DNA from: Pedosphaera sp.
Lineage (GTDB): Bacteria > Verrucomicrobiota > Verrucomicrobiia > Limisphaerales > SIBE01
DNA: 33,600 bases
Assembly: GCA_009695265.1 (NCBI GenBank)
Contig: SIBE01000013.1
Location: 1-33,600 of the forward strand
Direction: 5' to 3'
Both the position numbers and the translations under genes were made by a program. Under the pieces are notes generated by a model, which saw nothing but the letters and a program-made list of their open reading frames with translations, searched no databases and was not told the DNA's origin. This document shows, piece after piece, positions 25,613 through 33,600 of the stretch (position 1 is its first letter; every line of letters starts with the position of its first letter).

Positions 25613-27487
25613 TTACTCAGGTCCTTCAGCATCCGCAGCTACCTCGGCGCCGCCGTCCCGCAGAGCGAGCGTCCCTTTGGGAGTCAGCACCTCGTATTTT
25701 GAGCGGGCGGTGAGTTTGCGGACGTTGGCCAAGATGCGACCCTTTTCCAGGTTCAACAGAGTTTCGCTAATTGTTTCAAAACCATCCTTCCGGAAGTTTA
25801 ACTTGGTCAGGCCCAGCGTGCTCCCCGGGGTCATGCGGACGACTGGTCCATTGTCGCCCAAAAATAAATCCACCTGTGAATCATCTCCAGTGCGAACGGT
25901 GCTGCCGGACGGAAGGGTTTGTCCCACGCGAAGCTTCTTCCAGTTGCGTTCGCCGATGTAAAAATCAGCAACACCGCGCACCGCACGGACCACCGCCTTA
26001 CCGCGCTGAAAGTCTTGCGCGGGCAGGGCCGCGGCTGGTTTGGAAGAGAGCTTGAGATTGAATTGAACCCGCTCAAAAGCGAGCGGATTAAAAGTCACTT
26101 TTCCGAAGTTCGGGCTGCTTCCCACCACTTCCTGTTCGGTCCATTTTTCCAAATGCAACGAGACGCTTCCGCCGTTCCTGAAGGTGGCCCGCATATCCAC
26201 TGTTCCCTCGTCGGCGCGGCCGGCGCGCTGTGCCGCCATCTCCAAAAGCTTCACCCGATTCAATGGGATGTCGAGGGCCGTCCCTCCTGTGGGGCTAAAC
26301 GTCAACTTCCCATCGCGGATGGTCTGCAGAAGACCAACCACCTTGTCGCCGTTCTGCAACTTGACTATATCTTCCTTGCTGTTCGGCGTCGGAGAAGGCT
26401 TCTCTTCGAACTGGCCGTTCCAATCCGAGATACGCAGGTTGCTAAGTTTGATTGCTCCTTGCCCCTGATGCACGATACGCATCCCCGTTCCTTTGCCGAC
26501 AAATTCTTCGGTGTCGATCCATTCCTTGACCAGAACACCATCGACCAATAAAGCGATGGCTCGCTTCGGTTTGTTGACCCGTATGTCCATGTGAATTTTA
26601 TTCTTCTGACTGAAAGCCTGAACCGACGCCTGGCCAAGGTAGCGCAACGGATCATTCTTCGTGACAGGCAAAAGATTGGCCGTGTAGTTATTGAGTTGAA
26701 GGCTGTAGAACCCGCCGAAATCGGGCCCCGTTTCCTTAGACTGAAGATTGACCGGGTGCATGTAATCGGTGTAAAGGGCGATCGCCAAGTAGAGCATGCC
26801 CTTCCAGGTAATGTCGCATTCGATCTTGGCAATATCCGGAAGCTTGAGGTCGCGGGCAATCGACGCTGAACGCGTGGCATAAAAGGCGCCGCTCTTGTAT
26901 TTCCACTCGCCACCATTCGGGACCGCGATCGTCACCTGTCCCATGGTCCAGCCTTCTAATCCAGTGGGGCCCGCGAACCGCAAAGGCCCTTCTTCAAGCT
27001 GCGGAATGATAAACTGCACTAGCTTCCGTGGAATCTCGATTTTCCCAGCATACCAGGTTTCCAAAATAATTTTTTCGGTGTCGCCAAAAACGAGATCGCC
27101 CGCAAGTTCATCCTGGTTGATCAATCGCACCTGACAGGGAGTTGCCGCTTTGAACTTGGGCTGCTCACGATAACCGAATTGGATTTCTGACACTGTCTCT
27201 GGCTTGAATGCGATCGGCTGCAGCGTGTCTGGATGCTGCCATAAAATAGCGTCGGCTGGATCGATCGATTGCAAATTGCCGTACAACAGATCGCCGTTGC
27301 GGAACGAAAGCGCATCTCTCGAATTCGGCTTCTGGGATGGACCTTTCGAGGCTCCGGAGCCGGTTTCCTTTGGCGCCTTGATTGGAGCCGGATCGATCCG
27401 GTCCTGCCCAAAAGAAAGCAGAGATGCCAACCCCACTGTGGCGACAGCGAAACTCAATCGGCTAGGGATTTGGTTCCAGTTACTCAT
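25613..27487 (-). CDS. Secreted LamG/DUF1080-like protein with C-terminal FecR domain
   Basis: 624 residues from ATG 27487, giving the signal peptide MSNWNQIPSRLSFAVATVGL. ATG 27487 overlaps the end of the upstream gene by 8 nt (ATGAGTAA), so translation is probably coupled. A beta-rich N-terminal domain (SFRNGDLLYGNLQSID) is followed by a concanavalin-like domain (GPTGLEGWTMGQVTI; MDIRVNKPKRAIALLVDG; IKLSNLRISDWNGQF). A second copy of the N-terminal motif follows (VKLQNGDKVVGLLQTIRDGK). The C-terminus is FecR-like: FYIGERNWKKLRVGQTLPSG, STVRTGDDSQVDLFLG, LEKGRILANVRKL and YEVLTPKGTLALRDG. The FecR part stops at an abnormally early point, where family members normally read on after the TPxGxxxIRG motif. 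It may therefore be shortened. It is a paralogue of the 27480-29033 product. The function is unknown; an envelope or surface role is likely. Confidence 0.82.
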   Translation of the reverse strand: MSNWNQIPSRLSFAVATVGLASLLSFGQDRIDPAPIKAPKETGSGASKGPSQKPNSRDALSFRNGDLLYGNLQSIDPADAILWQHPDTLQPIAFKPETVSEIQFGYREQPKFKAATPCQVRLINQDELAGDLVFGDTEKIILETWYAGKIEIPRKLVQFIIPQLEEGPLRFAGPTGLEGWTMGQVTIAVPNGGEWKYKSGAFYATRSASIARDLKLPDIAKIECDITWKGMLYLAIALYTDYMHPVNLQSKETGPDFGGFYSLQLNNYTANLLPVTKNDPLRYLGQASVQAFSQKNKIHMDIRVNKPKRAIALLVDGVLVKEWIDTEEFVGKGTGMRIVHQGQGAIKLSNLRISDWNGQFEEKPSPTPNSKEDIVKLQNGDKVVGLLQTIRDGKLTFSPTGGTALDIPLNRVKLLEMAAQRAGRADEGTVDMRATFRNGGSVSLHLEKWTEQEVVGSSPNFGKVTFNPLAFERVQFNLKLSSKPAAALPAQDFQRGKAVVRAVRGVADFYIGERNWKKLRVGQTLPSGSTVRTGDDSQVDLFLGDNGPVVRMTPGSTLGLTKLNFRKDGFETISETLLNLEKGRILANVRKLTARSKYEVLTPKGTLALRDGGAEVAADAEGPE

Positions 27488-29033
27488 CCAATTCCCATAT
27501 CTCTTCACGCCCGAGCTCCAGATCATCGGAATCCGTTCTTGACCGGGTAGCATTAAATTGGATCTGGCGGATCGATTGTGGATTGAGCGCCATTTGGCCA
27601 AAGTTGACGCTTTTTCCTAAAACTTGCTCAGCGCCCCATTTCTCGAGGTGAAAGGAGACCGTCCCGCCGCCGGCGACATGCGCTCGAATTTCCCAGGGGA
27701 TTTGTACGGGCGCATTCGTCTCGGGCTGTTCGAAAACAATCTGCGTCACTCGTTGCATCGGTATATCAAGTGTTGTCTGCGAAACAGCAAAGGTCAATTT
27801 GCCGTCGCGAATGCTCTGCAAATTCCCAACGACCTTATCGCGGTTCGCCAAAAAAACCAGATCATCCTTGGCCGGCGCATTCGTCATACTGCGAGGCTCA
27901 AATGCGCCGTCCCATTCGGACACTTTCATATTGCTGATCTTGATGGCGGGCCCCTCCATTTGCGACGAAAAGACGATCCCCGATCCTTTGGCGGCGAAAC
28001 CGGCCTGGTCTTTCCAACGGCTGACCACGACTCCATCTGTCAACACCGTGATCGTTGCCTCCTCTTTATTAGACCGAATTTCCAGCCGCATCTTATTCTT
28101 TTTGAGCATATCGGGGATTTGAACTTGTGGACCCAGGCTCATCACTCCCGCACCCGATTGCACCCGCTGCAAATTCATGTAACCCGGGGCCAAATGAAAC
28201 ATGTAGCAACTGGTGCTGTAATCGAAGCGCTCGATCGACTCCGCATAAAGAATGAAGCTCAGGCTGAAGTGCCCGCTCCAAGAGAGATCAAATTCGACAC
28301 TTGAAGAACCGGTTAACTTCAGGTCGCGCCCCAGGATGCCAACGCTGTTGGCAACAAAGGAGCCGTCTCGATACTGCCAGCCTTTCGGCCCCTTTTCGAG
28401 TTTCCAGCCGTCAATGCCGGTCGGGCCTTCGTAAAGAATGGCAAAACCTTTCGAGAAAAAAGTGATCGATTGCAACGCCTTTCTGGGAGCTTCCAAATCG
28501 CCCCCGAACCAGGTTTCTAAGTTTAATTTCCCTCCATCGAGCGACTTCAAGCTTCCGAAAACTTCGTCGCCATTGTTGAACTGAAACCAGCAGAGCGGCC
28601 CCGCTTGCGTCGCCACCCGCTTGGCATTTTCGAATTTAATCCAAGCGATGTTGTTCGGCTTGAACTTGATGATCTGTCGAGCAGCCGGATAGTCCCACTG
28701 AACTCCCTGCTCCGTGTCCATCGCCCGTAAGTATCCGTGCATCGAAGCGCCATCCAAAAATTGAAGCAAGTCCGAGGGTTGCGAAGCGGGAGTCGATGAT
28801 TGGGGGTTGAGGGCTGCGAGTTGGGCCGCGCTCCCGCTTAACACGATCAGACAGAAAATAGCCGCTGCCAGGCTCGCGACTGCCCGCAGCAGCACAGGCC
28901 CCTCGTCCGCAAGCGGAGGGCTTAGACGTGAGGTTGATATCTCGGCGGCGCCGATAACTCCGGAAACACCCGGACGAAACGTCCTCGATTCGATATGGAT
29001 GAGGGCTCTCGGCGTCAGTTTTCTATCGTTCAT
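27480..29033 (-). CDS. Secreted LamG/DUF1080-like protein, paralogue without FecR domain
   Basis: Up to 517 residues. From ATG 29033 it overlaps the toroid-protein gene by 11 nt but begins with about 45 residues that do not look like a leader. A GTG at 28895 has a good GAGG site 5 nt upstream and gives a clean signal peptide (residues LLRAVASLAAAIFCLIVLSG), so I regard that as a credible alternative start. The mature part shares the layout of its downstream paralogue: QFLDGASMHGYLRAMD, the WFQFNNGDEVFGSLKSLDGG motif, GPTGIDGWKLEKG, MRLEIRSNKEEATITVLTDG, IKISNMKVSEWDGAF, FLANRDKVVGNLQSIRDGK, and a closing SFHLEKWGAEQVLGKSVNFG block. No FecR domain is present. It sits third in the four-gene operon. 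I do not know its function. Confidence 0.8.
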   Translation of the reverse strand: MNDRKLTPRALIHIESRTFRPGVSGVIGAAEISTSRLSPPLADEGPVLLRAVASLAAAIFCLIVLSGSAAQLAALNPQSSTPASQPSDLLQFLDGASMHGYLRAMDTEQGVQWDYPAARQIIKFKPNNIAWIKFENAKRVATQAGPLCWFQFNNGDEVFGSLKSLDGGKLNLETWFGGDLEAPRKALQSITFFSKGFAILYEGPTGIDGWKLEKGPKGWQYRDGSFVANSVGILGRDLKLTGSSSVEFDLSWSGHFSLSFILYAESIERFDYSTSCYMFHLAPGYMNLQRVQSGAGVMSLGPQVQIPDMLKKNKMRLEIRSNKEEATITVLTDGVVVSRWKDQAGFAAKGSGIVFSSQMEGPAIKISNMKVSEWDGAFEPRSMTNAPAKDDLVFLANRDKVVGNLQSIRDGKLTFAVSQTTLDIPMQRVTQIVFEQPETNAPVQIPWEIRAHVAGGGTVSFHLEKWGAEQVLGKSVNFGQMALNPQSIRQIQFNATRSRTDSDDLELGREEIWELDE

Positions 29034-30234
29034 AGATCGGCAAGAAACGATAATTTAAGGCCAGCGACAGCAAGGAGGAGGCTGTGGAGAAGGTGGACCC
29101 GAACTGGCCATCCCAGTTTCCTTCGGCGTTCTGAGTCGCGCCCAAGGTTTTAACATTTTTCCGGTTCCAACCATTCCATGCCTCGGGCGAGATATGGAAA
29201 AAAGCCTGGGAAGCATAATAAAGATAGTACTGCTGGTAATTGGTTTCCGCAGGAGCGTTCTTTAAGAAGTTAGCTGCGGTCTGGAAAGTTTTTGAACTCT
29301 TATCTTTCGACAAGGACAGGATGAGGCAGCCGATGGCGGTGCGCGCCGCGTTCGCCGAGGATCCAGGGGTATAGCCGTACCCGCCGTCAGGAGTTTGGCA
29401 GGTGGCAAAGAATGCCAACCCCTTTTTGATCGCTGACTCTGGCACCGCTATCCCGGCGTTGCGCGCTGCAAACAAGGCGACCATCTGCGCCCCACTCACT
29501 GTCGTGTCAGCATCTTTGCTCTCGGGAGAATAGCGCCACGCGCCAAAAGGATTCTGTGCTTGGGCGTTAAGAATAAGGCTAATCGCCTTTTCCAAAGCTG
29601 GGCCTAGCCTGTGGTCATCGACAGCGCCGTAGGCCTCGGCCAACGCCAAAGTGGCAAAACCGTGGTTGTACATCGATCTTCCAATGTAGCCCGTCTGTGA
29701 ATTCATTTGTTTCAAAATGTAATCCAGGCCGCGCCGAATCGATTGGCTGTAAGGACCAAAATTGGGATCGTCTCCATGAGCCAGCATGCTGACCACGGCG
29801 AGACCGACGACGGCCGGCTCGGTTCCGTAGGATCGATCAGGCCAGCTCCCCTCCGGAGTTTGGGTTCGATTCAAAAACTGCAAACCTTTCACGTAAATTT
29901 TATCGACTTCCGTGGGAGCAATGTCCGACTTATCGACAAAGAGTTGCTGGCTGAATGATGTGGGAGAACTTGCCAGCGCAATGACGAGAACAAGGGCGCA
30001 ATGCCAACATTTGCCGCCAGAGTTCTTGAGACGACTCTCTCCGTTCCTTTGACTCCTCATCATCCCCTGTAGCCAATGAAGAGGGGCAGAAATCACGATC
30101 GCGATTAAGAGCAGGCTCAAGAAAACGCTGGTTTGAAGCGTCGATCGTTCCGAAGAGGCTCCACTTGAATTAGCGAGACCACCCAGAACGGCGCCCGATG
30201 CGAGGAGCATAGTGCTTCCGAGAATCCGTGCCAT
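29023..30234 (-). CDS. Membrane/secreted alpha/alpha-toroid protein (prenyltransferase/squalene-cyclase-like repeats)
   Basis: 403 residues starting 5 nt after the stop of the upstream gene. The first ~100 residues hold two or three hydrophobic stretches (STMLLASGAVLGGLA, SVFLSLLLIAIVISA and CALVLVIALASSPTSFS). An internal start at ATG 30063 would leave just the last one as a signal peptide. The remainder is a ring of helical repeats with QW-like motifs: LQFLNRTQTPEGSWPD, LDYILKQMNSQTGYIG, ISLILNAQAQNPFGAWRYSP, LAFFATCQTPDGGYGYTPGS and LGATQNAEGNWDG. The catalytic DxDD motif of squalene-hopene cyclases is not seen, so it is probably a binding or scaffold toroid rather than a cyclase. The context with a DUF4175-like protein is one I associate with Verrucomicrobiota and Planctomycetota. 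The function is unknown. Confidence 0.82.
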   Translation of the reverse strand: MARILGSTMLLASGAVLGGLANSSGASSERSTLQTSVFLSLLLIAIVISAPLHWLQGMMRSQRNGESRLKNSGGKCWHCALVLVIALASSPTSFSQQLFVDKSDIAPTEVDKIYVKGLQFLNRTQTPEGSWPDRSYGTEPAVVGLAVVSMLAHGDDPNFGPYSQSIRRGLDYILKQMNSQTGYIGRSMYNHGFATLALAEAYGAVDDHRLGPALEKAISLILNAQAQNPFGAWRYSPESKDADTTVSGAQMVALFAARNAGIAVPESAIKKGLAFFATCQTPDGGYGYTPGSSANAARTAIGCLILSLSKDKSSKTFQTAANFLKNAPAETNYQQYYLYYASQAFFHISPEAWNGWNRKNVKTLGATQNAEGNWDGQFGSTFSTASSLLSLALNYRFLPIYER

Positions 30235-30239
30235 TGGCT

Positions 30240-33200
30240 TCAGTCGCCTTCTTTCTCAATCGCATTGAAATACATCTCCAATGCGTCACGAAATTCCACA
30301 GGTGAGTTGCCCGTAACACCGCTTGCCTTATTGACATTTCTACCCTCTCCTCCTTTGCCGCGAGCGTCTCCTTCCAACGGATTGGCCGGCCGGTCCGTTG
30401 TGCCTCCCGACGTGCTGCGACCGGGATTACGCCCCACAGTCATTCCGGCGCTCTGACCCTGTTCGGGAGCCATCATCTGCATCAGGAACGCCATTTCCTG
30501 GCTGGTGCTGCTGGGGCTTTTGGAACTGCTGCTCTGTTGAGCCTGTTCGTTGATCAAATTGATGACATCGGAAGTCAGGGCAATGGCGTCTGTTTGGGCT
30601 TTCGCAGTGGCTTCGCCGGTCTGAGGTTTATAGAGCAGCGACTCAGCCTGGCGCATCGGCTCGAAAATATCCTTGAGAGGCTCCACGAGACCCGGCAGCG
30701 GGTTTTCTGTTTGGATATCGATCAATTTCTTGAGTAAATTCCGCTGGCTGGAGGACAGCGCCTTCGCGGAATCAGCATACTTGGGTTCGCTTGCCCTTTG
30801 GTTTTCCAACAGTTGAGTTCGTTCACGAAGGTTCATCTCACCTTCGCGCAGGCGGAGCAAATCCAGAAGCTCTTTCATCAGCTTATTGGCTAAATCACTG
30901 GCGTTGCCCTCGCCGCCACCACCCCCGCCACCAGACGAATCCGGTTTGGGCTCGAGCTTCTCGGCCCATTTCTGAAACCGCTCAGACCAACCCGCCAGGT
31001 GCCGCATTGCTTCCATCGAGATGTTCTCCTCAATCAATCCGCGAACTTTATCCAGTTCCTCTCCTGGTTTGGCCTCGGTCATTTCCCGGCTGACTTCCCC
31101 ATAGTTTTTCTTTTGCGTGCGTTCAAAAAAACGACTGATCTCGCCTTGCAAGATTTGTGATTCAGCCTGGCTTTGGCTTTGATCGGTGGATAGATGAGCA
31201 TTCGCCTCTCTGTGTTTCGCCGATAGATCCTTGGCCAGAAGACCGATCGTTTCGCGGACATTTTTTTGGAGCTGCGTCTGGATTTCTTTTTCTTCCGAGC
31301 CAATCTTGCGCAGACGCTGGGCGAGAGTCAGAGCTTGAAGGTCATCGAGCGCTTGATTGACCTTCTTCTGCAAACGCTCCAAATCTTGCAAAGCTTCCTC
31401 CTCCTTCTCGAGTGCCTTGGCCAGTTCTTCCGGCCGAGACTTGGCATTCTGTTGCGCCGCTTTCAGCGACTTGGCGGCCTGCTGCATTTTTCCTTGGGAA
31501 AGCTCCTGCATCTCCTGCACGTTCTTCGCCCAATCCTGGAGGGTCTGCGCCGGCATGGTTGGGTTGCGCAGCGCTTCTCGCAAAGTTTTCATCCCCTCCT
31601 TGGCAAGCTGCTCCAAGCCGGCGGCATTCTGCGATTGCTCGGCCCGCGCTTCGCTCACCCGCTCGCCAGCCTCTTCGGTGGACATCTTCTCGTTTGACAG
31701 TTCCTTCAGTTCGCGAGTGCTCGCTGTGACTTTTTCCTCCAACCGCGTCACTTCTTCGAGCCGAGCCAGGACCGATTCCAATTGTTGGCGAACAAGCTCA
31801 GCGTGTCGCTCGTTGCCCAAAACATGGATGCGATACACCGGCGACTCGGAAGGTTCCCGGTTGGGATAAAAGTCCTTGGCGTAAGCGCGGAGGTCCACTG
31901 ACGAATCGGTCGGAACTCCTAACATCGCGGCATTAAATCGAAAACGTTGCTCCAGTTTCTTCTGCTGAGATGAGTTCGTTTCAAATTTGTACGTCCGCGT
32001 CGGAGAGCTGTTGGTGGTTTGCCAATCGGAAAGCAATTTCCAGTTCAAACCCAATTCACGAACTCCGAAATCATCCGTGGCAACGGTTTTCACTTCCAGC
32101 ACCTCCGTCTCGAGTATGGCAATCTCCCGAGCGATGTCCGGCAGTTCCGGCACTGGCGGCAAATCCTTTTGCGTTTGGATGGTCAAACGCCAAGGAACAA
32201 CATTGTCCAATCCAAATTGATCCGCCCAGGTAAAGCCGCATTGAAAAATGCCATCCAACGCCAGCGATTCGCTGGAGAAGCCTTCGCCTTGCACCTTGAG
32301 GTTCAGTGGACTCCCTCCCTCGATCCGAACATTGGCAGCCGAGAGTGCCCGGCTGGTCCGGCCCTGAAAAGCGACGCGGCTCCCTTCGAGAACGGTCAAC
32401 GAACCGTTTTCAATCTTTTGCTCGAGCGCCGGGTATCGAAGGTAATCGGGCAGTGCGATGGAAGCGGCGAGGTCCTTAAGCGACGGACGATGGGTGGGAA
32501 TAACGGTCACTTCGCGCTTCACGTCACCCACTCGCACTGTCAAAACGCCGCGCTGGACTTGACCCGGAATCGTGAAGCGGACTTGGTTGCTTTGAACAGT
32601 AACCGCGATTGCTGGCTGCCGTTCGTATTGGCTCTTGGCACGGGTCGGCTTCCAAAACGAACGATACTGAACCGCCCCGACCACTTCAAAAGGTTCTCCG
32701 TGCGGCACGATTTGCTCGGCAGCCAAACCCTCCAGATTGACCAAGGTGTAGCGCGCGATGTCGGCGCCCGGTGCAATCCAACGGAGGAATGCATTCCATC
32801 CCGCTGCGGGCACCAACAACACCGGCATTAGCAGCAGCATCAGGAGACAAGTGAGCAACAAGCCATGGACCTTCGCCGGACGCAGGCTGACAGCTTCACT
32901 AAACTTGAATTGAAGCGCGTCCGTAGCCACTTGCTGGATGGCAGCTCGGTAGAGCGCCGGGGAAAAATGGGCTGGCCGCTGCTTTTCATTTGCAAGTTCC
33001 ACAATGCCCAATAAACGATCGCCCAGCCGTCGATATTTTTGCTGGACCAACTTCGAGAGCTCCCGAAAATCGCGTCGGAGCCAAACCCATGTGCGTCCCC
33101 ACCACAAGCCGGTGCCGGCCAAGATTCCCAGCCCGAGAAGCGTTATCAACACCCGAAGCCAGACCGGGGTCTCCCAAAAACGATCAGATACAAACAGAAC

Positions 33201-33344
33201 GAGATAAGAAACGATCAGTCCTCCCGCCGCCCAGCACACCGCGATGGTCGTCTCCAGGATCCACAGACGACGCTCAAGTTCCACAAACTGCCGGCGCAGG
33301 GCCTCTGGCAGACTTACCGACATCTGATTTTCATTTTCAGCCAT
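30240..33344 (-). CDS. Large membrane-anchored coiled-coil protein (DUF4175-like)
   Basis: 1034 residues from ATG 33344 (MAENENQMSVSLPEALRRQF). A further ATG at 33323 is equally possible, and an upstream ATG at 33455 adds 37 residues that look non-coding. Three hydrophobic segments lie in the first ~190 residues (TTIAVCWAAGGLIVSYLVLF; VLITLLGLGILAGTGLWW; LLLTCLLMLLLMPVLLVPAA). They are followed by a beta-rich extracytoplasmic region (to about 540) with Ig-like segments (GEPFEVVGAVQYRSFWKP; DDFGVRELGLNW). Next is a long Glu/Gln/Lys-rich coiled coil (about 560-780). A poly-Gly spacer (near 800) and a low-complexity Ser/Gly/Asn tail end in FRDALEMYFNAIEKEGD. It heads a four-gene operon. Similar proteins in other bacteria sit near MoxR/VWA genes, but none are visible here. 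The role is unknown; an envelope scaffold is likely. Confidence 0.82.
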   Translation of the reverse strand: MAENENQMSVSLPEALRRQFVELERRLWILETTIAVCWAAGGLIVSYLVLFVSDRFWETPVWLRVLITLLGLGILAGTGLWWGRTWVWLRRDFRELSKLVQQKYRRLGDRLLGIVELANEKQRPAHFSPALYRAAIQQVATDALQFKFSEAVSLRPAKVHGLLLTCLLMLLLMPVLLVPAAGWNAFLRWIAPGADIARYTLVNLEGLAAEQIVPHGEPFEVVGAVQYRSFWKPTRAKSQYERQPAIAVTVQSNQVRFTIPGQVQRGVLTVRVGDVKREVTVIPTHRPSLKDLAASIALPDYLRYPALEQKIENGSLTVLEGSRVAFQGRTSRALSAANVRIEGGSPLNLKVQGEGFSSESLALDGIFQCGFTWADQFGLDNVVPWRLTIQTQKDLPPVPELPDIAREIAILETEVLEVKTVATDDFGVRELGLNWKLLSDWQTTNSSPTRTYKFETNSSQQKKLEQRFRFNAAMLGVPTDSSVDLRAYAKDFYPNREPSESPVYRIHVLGNERHAELVRQQLESVLARLEEVTRLEEKVTASTRELKELSNEKMSTEEAGERVSEARAEQSQNAAGLEQLAKEGMKTLREALRNPTMPAQTLQDWAKNVQEMQELSQGKMQQAAKSLKAAQQNAKSRPEELAKALEKEEEALQDLERLQKKVNQALDDLQALTLAQRLRKIGSEEKEIQTQLQKNVRETIGLLAKDLSAKHREANAHLSTDQSQSQAESQILQGEISRFFERTQKKNYGEVSREMTEAKPGEELDKVRGLIEENISMEAMRHLAGWSERFQKWAEKLEPKPDSSGGGGGGGEGNASDLANKLMKELLDLLRLREGEMNLRERTQLLENQRASEPKYADSAKALSSSQRNLLKKLIDIQTENPLPGLVEPLKDIFEPMRQAESLLYKPQTGEATAKAQTDAIALTSDVINLINEQAQQSSSSKSPSSTSQEMAFLMQMMAPEQGQSAGMTVGRNPGRSTSGGTTDRPANPLEGDARGKGGEGRNVNKASGVTGNSPVEFRDALEMYFNAIEKEGD

Positions 33345-33439
33345 GGTGCTATCGCAAACGCGCCATACCATGCCCGGTCTTTTGACTGCCGTCCAATAAA
33401 TCCTCGCCATATTGGCCGCAGAACCGAGATACAGCTCGA

Positions 33440-33469
33440 ATAATAATATACACACTACTGTCCGGTGAA
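33440..33469 (-). promoter_or_regulatory. Possible promoter of the DUF4175-like operon
   Basis: On the minus strand TTCACC (33464-33469) and TATTAT (33440-33445) are spaced 18 nt apart, about 95 nt before ATG 33344. Four of six -35 bases match the consensus. The region around the -10 is AT-rich. The -35 falls inside the inverted-repeat-like element at 33458-33485, which could mean an insertion sequence end supplies it. Confidence 0.3.
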
Positions 33470-33600
33470 AAACCCCGGTAAACAGGGCTGATTGTCGGGG
33501 TCGAGTATAGGGGTTGGCGGTGGTTGTTGAGAAAGAACCTGTAAAATGGGCATTTTCTCGAAAAGCGTCAGGCTGAATATCTGTAGAACAGTGTAGAGGC
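33458..33600. other. Window edge: imperfect inverted repeat, possible insertion-sequence end
   Basis: CTGTCCGG (33458-33465) is followed after 9 nt by CCGG (33475-33478) and then ACAG (33482-33485), an imperfect dyad. The TGTCCGGTGAAAAA start resembles terminal repeats I recall from some DDE-transposase elements. No transposase frame is visible in the 115 nt that remain, so the call is weak. Confidence 0.25.

Noticed and set aside
25613-25800. FecR domain taken as evidence for a FecIR-type iron signalling system
   Set aside because: No ECF sigma factor or TonB receptor nearby, and no inner-membrane anchor ahead of the FecR part; the domain is in a secreted protein.
29023-30234. True squalene-hopene cyclase or prenyltransferase
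   Set aside because: Only QW-like repeats are seen. The DxDD catalytic motif and the usual ~600-residue length are missing.
30900-30945. GC-rich Gly-codon run as a possible repeat array
   Set aside because: It is in frame and encodes a poly-Gly spacer between coiled coil and tail; not an independent repeat.

Overview
The window most likely comes from a Verrucomicrobiota chromosome, with the related Planctomycetota as the alternative. The reasons are the gene content: a large coiled-coil DUF4175-like membrane protein beside an alpha/alpha-toroid (prenyltransferase/squalene-cyclase-like) protein, FecR-containing secreted proteins of a LamG/DUF1080-like type, and a Cus operon carrying small Cys-rich accessory proteins. 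Base composition is moderate and there is no obvious compositional break. This assignment is inference, because no rRNA or other marker gene is present. I saw no tRNA, rRNA or CRISPR array.

Region 1 (1-7603, all minus strand) is a copper/silver export locus. Transcription runs from a TATAAT-type promoter near 7573-7603 through a secreted protein with a duplicated Cys-rich (TRASH/YHS-like) unit, a small secreted Cys-rich protein, a CusC/TolC outer-membrane channel, a CusB adaptor with an N-terminal metal-binding motif and a C-terminal DUF3347 domain, and a CusA RND pump that runs off the left edge. The pump keeps the three methionines that carry Cu(I)/Ag(I) in E. coli CusA.

Region 2 (7703-25455) is the most interesting part. 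In the middle is a 2593-residue single-module polyketide synthase: FAAL-ACP-KS-AT-cMT-KR-ACP, with no DH, ER or thioesterase. Around it are a membrane sensor kinase (6 TM, HK-REC-HK), a methyltransferase of the PhcB type (3-hydroxy fatty acid methyl ester synthesis), two paralogous PhcR/PhcQ-like receiver-kinase proteins, a third receiver-kinase, and a FadL outer-membrane channel for hydrophobic compounds. My reading is that this is a Phc-like cell-cell signalling system with its own dedicated PKS. The predicted signal is a 2-methyl-3-hydroxy fatty acid, possibly as its methyl ester. One receiver-kinase is split by a frameshift in a C6 run, and its paralogue has lost the phospho-acceptor histidine. 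None of the four receiver proteins has a DNA-binding output domain.

Region 3 (25613-33344, all minus strand) is a tightly packed, partly overlapping envelope operon. In transcription order it encodes a 1000+ residue membrane-anchored coiled-coil protein (DUF4175-like), a secreted toroid-repeat protein, and two tandem paralogous secreted proteins, the second of which carries an additional FecR domain. The right edge (about 33458 onward) has a short inverted-repeat-like sequence that could be the end of an insertion sequence continuing outside the window.
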